From Planctomycetaceae bacterium (GTDB lineage: Bacteria; Planctomycetota; Planctomycetia; Pirellulales; Thermoguttaceae): a DNA stretch of 8,267 bases. The translations under genes were made by a program, and so were the position numbers. Location of the stretch: assembly GCA_031278315.1 (NCBI GenBank), contig JAITKS010000419.1:1-8267 (forward strand). Direction: 5' to 3'. Shown here one piece after another: positions 1 through 4,925 of the stretch (position 1 is its first letter; every line of letters begins with the position of its first letter). The notes beneath the pieces were generated by a model that searched no databases, was not told the DNA's origin, and worked only from the letters and a program-made list of their open reading frames with translations.

Positions 1-40
1 TATGTACTATTGGAGAAAAATGTTGTTCTTAAAATTAAGA

Positions 41-46
41 AAGGAG
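41..46 (+). promoter_or_regulatory. Shine-Dalgarno site of the repeat-protein gene
   Basis: AAGGAG sits 8 nt before the ATG at 55. It decides between that start and the upstream in-frame TTG at 10, which has no comparable site in the window. Confidence 0.6.
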
Positions 47-54
47 AATTGAAA

Positions 55-405
55 ATGAGTCAAAGATTAATTGAAGCAATCAGACAAACTCCATACGGAG
101 CTAAAATGTTAAATAGATACAGAACCGAAGGTTTAGCCGAAGGTATATCTAAAGGTAAAGCCGAAGGTATAGCTGAAGGTATAGCTAAAGGTATAGCTGA
201 AGGTATATCTAAAGGTATAGCCGAAGGTAAAGCTGAAGGTAAAGCTGAAGCCATAATACGTTTTTTGACTAAACGGCTTGGAAAACCTTCAGCAAAATTA
301 CAAAAACAAATCAGGGATGTCAAAGATATAAACGAACTCGATGAGCTTTTCGATTTTGCAATAACTTGTGTATCACTTGGTGAATTTGCAACTGCGTTTA
401 ATTGA
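55..405 (+). CDS. Small repeat protein resembling the C-terminus of Rpn / PD-(D/E)XK transposase-nucleases
   Basis: Predicted 116-residue protein. I place the start at the ATG at 55 because AAGGAG (41-46) lies 8 nt upstream. The frame is also open leftward to the window edge, with a TTG at 10, so this could instead be the end of a longer gene. Residues 1-24 are a short helical head. Residues 25-66 are ten consecutive 4-residue units of the form (E/K)G(I/K/L)(A/S). Residues 67-116 form a helical tail beginning AEAIIRFLTKRLGKP and ending in an acidic segment with DELFDFAITCVSLGEF. EG-A repeats followed by a tail of this kind are familiar from the C-termini of Rpn-family recombination-promoting nucleases and DUF4351-type proteins. 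No PD-(D/E)XK catalytic core is visible, so no nuclease activity is claimed. It may be a stand-alone helical oligomerisation module or a remnant of such a nuclease. Confidence 0.7.
   Translation: MSQRLIEAIRQTPYGAKMLNRYRTEGLAEGISKGKAEGIAEGIAKGIAEGISKGIAEGKAEGKAEAIIRFLTKRLGKPSAKLQKQIRDVKDINELDELFDFAITCVSLGEFATAFN
127..246 (+). repeat. 12-bp in-frame tandem repeat, ten units
   Basis: Ten back-to-back 12-bp units, related to GGTATAGCTGAA in register, encode EGLA, EGIS, KGKA, EGIA, EGIA, KGIA, EGIS, KGIA, EGKA and EGKA. Units differ at a few positions (ATA/AAA, GCT/GCC/TCT, GAA/AAA), so the array is diverged but still in frame. Unit gain or loss would keep the reading frame. Confidence 0.9.
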
Positions 406-511
406 ATGCCGGAGCAAATTCGTATGTAGTTAATTGTTGATAGTTGGATAGTATAAAAGAACGAATATTTATTTGAATTGAATTAAAGACGCACTTCTGT
501 ATATTCATCAA

Positions 512-527
512 AGATATGTAATTATCT
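512..527. repeat. Short AT-rich inverted repeat in the intergenic region
   Basis: AGATA (512-516) and TATCT (523-527) flank TGTAAT. This is a small dyad in the 242-base gap between the repeat protein and the first exported paralogue. A TATAAA hexamer at 581-586 could serve as a -10 box for the downstream gene, but no convincing -35 accompanies it. At this base composition the dyad may be chance. Confidence 0.25.
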
Positions 528-647
528 AAAAAATATGAAAAACAAAAGAAAATAAGTTTAATTTTTTTGGAATGTGTAATTATAAACGGGTATGTTTTTA
601 ATCAACCAACCAATCATTCATTCAACAATTTTAGGAGTAGAAATTAA

Positions 648-2081
648 ATGATGAATAATATTTTTTTCAGCAAATTTACCAATTCACTAGTAAAACCAAA
701 TCGTAATTTTATAACATTTTTGGTACTTTTTTTTCTTTTATGTGTTTTTCAAATTAATAATAATTCAGTGTTGCAAAATTGTTTCGCCGATACTGCAAGT
801 TCAGAAAAAGAAAAAAAATTATCAGATACAGCAAATAAAATTTCATCTTTTGTAAATGATTCAACTTTCGTTGTTGTCCATATTAATTTGACTAACATTG
901 ATTTACAAGCTCAACGAAAATATCTAACCAAAATAATAAATCGAGTAACAGAACTGCCGGACAACGACGATAATTTTAAAAAAAATGTATTAAACGAAAC
1001 CAACAAATTGTTCGATAGAATATTTCCTGCAATCAATAATATTGTTGTCGATTTAACAAATCATGCCGGTTTGTCAGATTTATATCTAGTTGGAAATTTG
1101 ATCAATTTAGATGAAACAAACGATACAAATCTACAAACTGTTTTCTTTCTTGCTATTCCTAATAATCTTAAAGATCTGTCCGATAAAAATATAGCTGCCC
1201 GGCAAAAAATAGAACGGATACTAAAATTCGTATCCAATCAAGCTGAATTGTCTGAAACAAATTTAGCAGCAAAAAATGATCTGTTGTTATATCCATTATT
1301 ACCAATTATCAATTCGCCTGATAATCCGGACATTCACGATAACGGAATAAACGCATTACAAGATGCCGCAAATCAAGAAAACGAAAACGAAAATTTTGAA
1401 ACAGAGAATGAAACCGAAAACAACTTAAATAAAAAAAATATCACGGTAATGAACGAAAACTATTTCAGAAACTATATCAATAAATTTAGCGCAACGAAAA
1501 ATCCATTTCTCACAGATGCACTAAAACATTTCGATAATGATTTGATTAAAATCGTGTTTCTATTTAGTAAACCTATAAAAACTTTTTTAGTCTCACTTAG
1601 TATTGATAACAGCAATAGTCCGCAAGTTACAAATTTAATCAAATACATAATTAATCAAATAAATTACGTATCAATTGGAATTGATCCTGTTAAATTCCGT
1701 GTTCATGCGGCAGCTCAGGCGAAATCAGCTTCATCAGCCGAACAAATTCAAAACGGAATATCCGGACTGATTGATTTGGGTGTAACTTTTATCAATACAT
1801 TTGTCAATGCTAATATATCTCTGGTAGGATTCTCTGATAAACTTTCGCCGGTATTTTCATTCGCAATCGAAGTTCTGCGAGGTACAGCACACTTCTTTAT
1901 TCCGGCAACTGATAAAAATAACCTGATATGGAATTATGAAATAATTCCCGAAAAAACTAGTCCTGAATTTGCCGCATATTGTGTCTATTGTGCATGTATA
2001 GTCTGTGAGCTGTTTGAAATCGATTGTGAAAAAAAATACGATAAATGGCAAAAAGAAATCAAACCATTATTAGCTTTATAA
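648..2081 (+). CDS. Exported protein of unknown function, paralogue A
   Basis: A 477-residue protein I cannot assign to a characterised family. The ATG at 648 is preceded by TAGGAG (632-637), 10 nt away; the adjacent ATG at 651 is a less well spaced alternative. Residues 1-20 are a basic/polar head and residues 21-36 a hydrophobic core, with a plausible signal-peptidase site after A47 (CFA|DT), so it is probably exported. The mature N-terminal half begins with a predicted strand, STFVVVHINLTNID, and contains the stretch TVFFLAIPNNL. Residues about 240-265 are a Glu/Asn-rich linker, followed by a second half. The C-terminus has a hydrophobic segment with five cysteines (C445, C448, C450, C453, C460) before a Lys-rich tail. 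The next gene downstream shares the same order of landmarks, so the two are tandem paralogues. Its coding sequence is more AT-rich than that of the hydrolase and VWA genes. Confidence 0.85.
   Translation: MMNNIFFSKFTNSLVKPNRNFITFLVLFFLLCVFQINNNSVLQNCFADTASSEKEKKLSDTANKISSFVNDSTFVVVHINLTNIDLQAQRKYLTKIINRVTELPDNDDNFKKNVLNETNKLFDRIFPAINNIVVDLTNHAGLSDLYLVGNLINLDETNDTNLQTVFFLAIPNNLKDLSDKNIAARQKIERILKFVSNQAELSETNLAAKNDLLLYPLLPIINSPDNPDIHDNGINALQDAANQENENENFETENETENNLNKKNITVMNENYFRNYINKFSATKNPFLTDALKHFDNDLIKIVFLFSKPIKTFLVSLSIDNSNSPQVTNLIKYIINQINYVSIGIDPVKFRVHAAAQAKSASSAEQIQNGISGLIDLGVTFINTFVNANISLVGFSDKLSPVFSFAIEVLRGTAHFFIPATDKNNLIWNYEIIPEKTSPEFAAYCVYCACIVCELFEIDCEKKYDKWQKEIKPLLAL
1372..1440 (+). 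other. Glu/Asn-rich low-complexity linker in paralogue A
   Basis: This coding stretch gives a run dominated by Glu and Asn (about residues 242-264, including NENENFETENETENN). It separates the two halves of the protein and aligns in position with a Glu-rich linker in paralogue B. It is probably a flexible interdomain segment rather than a functional site. Confidence 0.6.
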
Positions 2082-2169
2082 CAACTCTTACTTTCGAATG
2101 AGATATGATTACTGTATTCCTTTAAATGTCTAAAATATTTCAACAAATATATTACGTATTATGAAATAA

Positions 2170-2202
2170 AAAATGTAATTTACTTATACTCAATTACATT
2201 TT
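2170..2202. terminator. AT-rich hairpin between the exported paralogues
   Basis: AAAATGTAATT (2170-2180) is perfectly complementary to AATTACATTTT (2192-2202), giving an 11-bp stem with an 11-nt loop, about 90 nt after the stop of paralogue A and 57 nt before paralogue B. The stem ends in a T-rich 3' arm, so it could terminate the upstream transcript. With a single G-C pair it would be weak, and a protein-binding dyad is an equal alternative. Confidence 0.4.
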
Positions 2203-2259
2203 ATAGAAAAACATAAATTAGTAACAAAGCAGCGGTAACAATCAACAAAACTGTAAATT

Positions 2260-3591
2260 ATGAAATTAACCTTAAACAAAATTAAAACTTTTTCACAAAA
2301 TTTTCTTTTGATATTTTCGATTACGTTTATTTTACTTTTGATCCATACAGCTAACTTGCCGGCAGAAGAGAAAAAAATCTATCGAACAGATCAAATTTCG
2401 CAGTTAATATCAGACACAAGCTGCATATTAGTGTATGTCAATCTTGAACAATTTGATATTGACGAATTTTTCAAAAAAAATTTCACCAACATTGATCAAA
2501 CGATTAAATATTTTGGATTCGATTCTAATTCTGCTAAACGAATAACTAATGAGTTATCTCGGCTTTTGAACGATATTAATGTTGAATTTAAGTCTCAACT
2601 TGATAAATTGAAGCTCACAACTAATTTTCGTGAGGCTTATGTTATTGTTCAAGTAGGCGTGATAGACAAAGTGAAAAATACTGTTCAAATATCTTTCGTG
2701 TTAGCAATTCCGTCTGAAAATCGCACCGATGACGACCGTAAAAATTTACTTGAATTTGTGAATGCAGCCGCAATTCCAGAACTGATTTCTGAGTTTGAGA
2801 GAAGTTGGGCGATTGGTCAATACAGCGGATTCGATGTTATAATTGCTGAAATAGATTATCCATTACCCCAAACGGCAGAGAAACCAACCGCAATTGTCGT
2901 TCCGCAAGAAAAAGAAATCGCTCAAGAAGATGAATTGATTGACACCGAAGAATTAGCAGTTAGAGAAAAAAATTTGATCAAGAATTTTTTCAGCAAAAAT
3001 AATAAAGAGTTCGCTGAATTGATAAAAGACGCTTTCAGCCGGCACGAAAAAGATGCACCGATTCGAGTTATGTGTTTCAACTTAAAAAATCTTATTACTG
3101 TATTTGATCGTGTCTATATTAAATCGGTGATTACGCAGCAGCTAACAAGTATTGCGGGAAAAGAAAATCTTTCAAATTTTTTACAAATTGTAGAAAAGTT
3201 CGAAAAGTGTTATGAAAATACGAAATGGATATCGTTAATAATCAATCCTAAATCGATGATGCCGGAGTATATCGTGCAGACAAAAAGTGATTCGGATGCA
3301 AAAACATTACTCGAAACTACTTTAGAATTGAACAACAAATATTATGAACTGTACATATCGGCCGTCTCTGTAAGTTTCAATCAAAATATAGAAACGGTAT
3401 TGTTGAATAAAAACAACAGCAGATTTTATCCGTTAGGATCGGAAATAATCAAAGGATTAACTCGTCCGTATTTACCTGTACAAAAGGGTAACAGGTTAGT
3501 GTTTATACAAAAGAACAACGCTATGTATCAATCGTTGTGTGCGTATTATTGTATTATCGGTTATTGTGTGTTTGTTACACTCAACAATTAA
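2260..3591 (+). CDS. Exported protein of unknown function, paralogue B
   Basis: A 443-residue protein, diverged tandem copy of the preceding gene. Residues 1-12 are basic, residues 15-30 are a hydrophobic core, and cleavage is plausible after A35 (LPA|EE), so it is probably secreted. Landmarks shared with paralogue A, in order: the opening strand SCILVYVNLEQFDID, the stretch QISFVLAIPSE, a Glu-rich linker at about residues 207-245, a strand WISLIINPKS (YVSIGIDPVK in A), then G(L/T)...(Y/F)(L/I)P and LVFIQ near the end. The C-terminal 21 residues are hydrophobic with C427, C431 and C436, recalling A's cysteine cluster, but B stops about 24 residues sooner. No Shine-Dalgarno is visible before the ATG at 2260. 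The 178-nt gap with a hairpin leaves open whether the two genes are co-transcribed. I do not recognise a catalytic motif; function is unknown. Confidence 0.85.
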   Translation: MKLTLNKIKTFSQNFLLIFSITFILLLIHTANLPAEEKKIYRTDQISQLISDTSCILVYVNLEQFDIDEFFKKNFTNIDQTIKYFGFDSNSAKRITNELSRLLNDINVEFKSQLDKLKLTTNFREAYVIVQVGVIDKVKNTVQISFVLAIPSENRTDDDRKNLLEFVNAAAIPELISEFERSWAIGQYSGFDVIIAEIDYPLPQTAEKPTAIVVPQEKEIAQEDELIDTEELAVREKNLIKNFFSKNNKEFAELIKDAFSRHEKDAPIRVMCFNLKNLITVFDRVYIKSVITQQLTSIAGKENLSNFLQIVEKFEKCYENTKWISLIINPKSMMPEYIVQTKSDSDAKTLLETTLELNNKYYELYISAVSVSFNQNIETVLLNKNNSRFYPLGSEIIKGLTRPYLPVQKGNRLVFIQKNNAMYQSLCAYYCIIGYCVFVTLNN

Positions 3592-3644
3592 ATTTAGCTG
3601 TTTGTTTTTTAAATTTGTAAAATTAAAAATTAAAGTCAATTATT

Positions 3645-3667
3645 ATTCAGTAGGATTCAGTAGGATT
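3645..3667. repeat. 10-bp tandem repeat, 2.3 copies
   Basis: ATTCAGTAGG occurs at 3645-3654 and 3655-3664, followed by a partial ATT. It lies in the 225-base gap between paralogue B and the hydrolase. Apart from this repeat and a T-rich run (3788-3802) leading into the hydrolase's ribosome-binding site, I see nothing definite in that gap. Confidence 0.8.
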
Positions 3668-3802
3668 TCAACTGTCCGCGTTTTAATTTTTTGGTTCGAG
3701 CTGCCTATTTACTATTGGAAATCGGCAAGCGGGTTTTATTGAATACGCACTTGTACCGCTGAATTTTATAGTACGATACGTAAACCCTTTTTTTTATTTT
3801 TT

Positions 3803-3806
3803 GGAG
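3803..3806 (+). promoter_or_regulatory. Shine-Dalgarno core of the hydrolase gene
   Basis: GGAG lies 10 nt before the ATG at 3817, directly after a T-rich tract (3788-3802). It supports that start. A TATAGT hexamer at 3767-3772 is a possible -10 box but lacks a good -35. Confidence 0.55.
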
Positions 3807-3816
3807 AATTTATATT

Positions 3817-4392
3817 ATGTATAATCGTAGTTGTTCGCTTGTTAATTCGCAAAACAGTATGCTTCTTTTGATTGATATTCAGGAACGTCTTGTGCCGTCA
3901 GTTTATTGTGGAGATATGTTGGTATTTAATGTTCAGCGTCTTATTACGGCGGCGAATACTTTGGGGACATCTGTAGTTGTTTCGGAGCAATATCCTGAAA
4001 AACTTGGACCAACGGTATCGGGGGTAAGTCAAATTTTGATTACAGGCACGAAAATATTCACGAAGAAATCTTTTTCGGTTTGTGCTGTTCCGGAATTTTC
4101 TACTTACATAGAAGGTGAACCGGCAACAAAAATTATTATTTGCGGAATTGAGTTACATGTTTGCGTTTTGCAATCGGCGTTTGATCTAATGCTGCTTGGC
4201 AAGGAGGTTGTTATTATTACAGACGCTTGTGCGTGCCGTTTTCGTAACGATTATGAAATGGCATTAAGACGTCTCGAATCTGCCGGAGCAACTTTAACAA
4301 CAACGGAAACAATCATGTTTGAATGGTGTGAATCTGCTGCTCACACTGCTTTCAGAACAATAAGTAAATTAGCAAAAGAAAGATTAAATTAA
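3817..4392 (+). CDS. Isochorismatase-like cysteine hydrolase
   Basis: A 191-residue single-domain protein of the cysteine-hydrolase superfamily that includes isochorismatases, nicotinamidases, YcaC and eukaryotic ISOC1/ISOC2. The sequence most resembles the ISOC1/2-like branch. The full triad is visible: D20 in LLLIDIQERL, K83 in the KxxFS motif (KKSFSVC), and the nucleophile C116 in GIELHVCVLQSAFD, where residues just before the Cys form the conserved cis-peptide loop. SEQYPEKLG (56-64) and ITDACACR (134-141) are also characteristic. Length is normal for the family. It has no signal peptide, so it should be cytoplasmic. Family members hydrolyse amides or vinyl ethers, but the substrate cannot be read from sequence; no pncA- or ent-like neighbours are present. 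It is more likely a generic hydrolase than a dedicated siderophore or NAD enzyme. It appears to be a single-gene unit, with gaps of over 200 bases on both sides. Confidence 0.9.
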   Translation: MYNRSCSLVNSQNSMLLLIDIQERLVPSVYCGDMLVFNVQRLITAANTLGTSVVVSEQYPEKLGPTVSGVSQILITGTKIFTKKSFSVCAVPEFSTYIEGEPATKIIICGIELHVCVLQSAFDLMLLGKEVVIITDACACRFRNDYEMALRRLESAGATLTTTETIMFEWCESAAHTAFRTISKLAKERLN

Positions 4393-4411
4393 GAGTGATT
4401 AAATTAAGAGT
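4382..4411 (+). repeat. Perfect 15-bp tandem duplication across the hydrolase stop codon
   Basis: GATTAAATTAAGAGT at 4382-4396 is repeated exactly at 4397-4411. The first copy holds the last codons and the TAA stop (4390-4392). Because the copies are identical, the duplication looks recent; it leaves the protein unchanged. Confidence 0.9.
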
Positions 4412-4453
4412 AATATTCACACTTTAAATTTCGGTATTCGTTTTAAACTAAAA

Positions 4454-4518
4454 CCGCCCTGAAAGGGCGGCAGCAAAAAGATTATTTATGATCTTTAGGC
4501 TTGCGTCCTTTCAGGGCG
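4454..4518. repeat. REP-like nested palindromic element
   Basis: CCGCCCT-GAA-AGGGCGG (4454-4470) is a perfect 7-bp hairpin with a 3-nt loop. A second copy in inverted orientation, CGTCCTTTCAGGGCG (4504-4518), matches 14 of 15 bases of the reverse complement of 4455-4469. Between them lies AAAGAT/ATCTTT (4477-4482, 4491-4496). The whole is a palindrome of palindromes and an island of GC in AT-rich DNA, 62 nt after the hydrolase stop. This is the form of dispersed intergenic REP/BIME elements; it could also end the hydrolase transcript. Whether it recurs in the genome cannot be seen here. Confidence 0.6.
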
Positions 4519-4620
4519 AATTCATAGACAATTTTTTGACTCAAAAACAAGTTGTATCTATTAAAAAATATTGCAACGTTTATTGACAATATTTTCAATT
4601 ACCAAAAAATAAAAAACGGA

Positions 4621-4658
4621 TTTTAAAGTGTAATTGATATATTACACGAATTTTAAAA
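4621..4658. repeat. AT-rich inverted repeat, possible operator or terminator
   Basis: GTGTAAT (4628-4634) and ATTACAC (4641-4647) form a 7-bp dyad with a 6-nt centre. Outer TTTTAAA (4621-4627) can pair with TTTAAAA (4652-4658) if 4 nt bulge. A TATAAT hexamer follows at 4668-4673 without a recognisable -35. Confidence 0.35.
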
Positions 4659-4714
4659 TAAAAGGTGTATAATATTTCAGTTGAGACTTAAAGTATTGTG
4701 TCTCTATATTATTT

Positions 4715-4742
4715 TTTTGTGATTTTGTGATTTTGTGATTTT
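4715..4742. repeat. 8-bp tandem repeat, 3.5 copies
   Basis: TTTTGTGA is repeated exactly at 4715-4722, 4723-4730 and 4731-4738, followed by TTTT. It is intergenic, so copy-number change would not disturb a coding frame. Confidence 0.9.
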
Positions 4743-4867
4743 CTGTTTCTCTGATATGCCTACAAATATTTACTGAAATATTTATTGAAAATTCCCAATT
4801 GAAATATTATTATTTTCAAGATAAAAAATACAAACACGAAATCATTACGGCAATAATACATATTAAC

Positions 4868-4873
4868 TATAAT
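4868..4873 (+). promoter_or_regulatory. Candidate -10 box upstream of the VWA gene
   Basis: TATAAT is an exact -10 consensus 52 nt before the likely start of the VWA gene. The hexamer 17 nt upstream (TTACGG, 4845-4850) is a poor -35 match, and TATAAT arises readily by chance in DNA this AT-rich. Confidence 0.3.
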
Positions 4874-4894
4874 TTAAAATAAATGTTTAACTTT

Positions 4895-4914
4895 GTTCCT
4901 AATACATTAGGAAC
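4895..4914. promoter_or_regulatory. 9+9 bp dyad over the translation-initiation region of the VWA gene
   Basis: GTTCCTAAT (4895-4903) and ATTAGGAAC (4906-4914) are exact reverse complements separated by 2 bp. In DNA this is a classic homodimer-operator shape. In RNA it can fold as an 8-bp stem with a 4-nt loop whose 3' arm contains AGGA (4909-4912), the only Shine-Dalgarno-like sequence before the gene. Either role is inference. Confidence 0.45.
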
Positions 4915-4925
4915 GATGATTAAGT

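Larger units (their letters stand above)
4393..4925. other. 533-base gene-free region rich in repeats and dyads
   Basis: I see no credible protein or RNA gene here. In order it holds: the 3' half of a 15-bp duplication; a nested GC-rich palindrome (4454-4518); a 9-bp inverted repeat AAAATATTG/CAATATTTT (4565-4573, 4587-4595); a dyad GTGTAAT/ATTACAC (4628-4634, 4641-4647); a TATAAT at 4668-4673; an 8-bp tandem repeat (4715-4742); an inverted repeat TTGAAAAT/ATTTTCAA (4785-4792, 4812-4819); a second TATAAT at 4868-4873; and a 9+9 bp dyad at 4895-4914. TTGACA at 4583-4588 matches the -35 consensus but its partner at 4605-4610 (AAAAAT, 16-nt spacer) is poor. Confidence 0.7.

Noticed and set aside
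127..246. CRISPR-like array
   Set aside because: The 12-bp units are contiguous, have no unique spacers, and encode a regular protein repeat.
60..323. An 87-codon minus-strand reading frame with Ala-Ile-Pro-Ser repeats
   Set aside because: The repetitive translation is the complement of the 12-bp array; the + strand reading has the Shine-Dalgarno and a family-like tail.
3689..3706. A GGTTCGAGC motif resembling a tRNA T-loop
   Set aside because: The flanking bases do not form the T-stem, and no anticodon arm or acceptor stem can be drawn around it.
3539..3742. A 67-codon + strand reading frame overlapping the end of paralogue B
   Set aside because: It overlaps a well-supported gene, has no Shine-Dalgarno, crosses the 10-bp tandem repeat, and does not continue the similarity to paralogue A, so a frameshifted tail is not supported.
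3772..3802. Intrinsic terminator before the hydrolase gene (TACG-ATA-CGTA then T-rich run)
   Set aside because: The stem is only 4 bp, is separated from the T-run by several bases, and lies immediately upstream of the hydrolase's ribosome-binding site, about 180 bases after the previous gene.
4583..4610. Promoter based on a perfect TTGACA
   Set aside because: The paired hexamer (AAAAAT) is a weak -10, the site is over 300 bases from the next gene, and it overlaps an AT-rich inverted repeat; the match may be chance.
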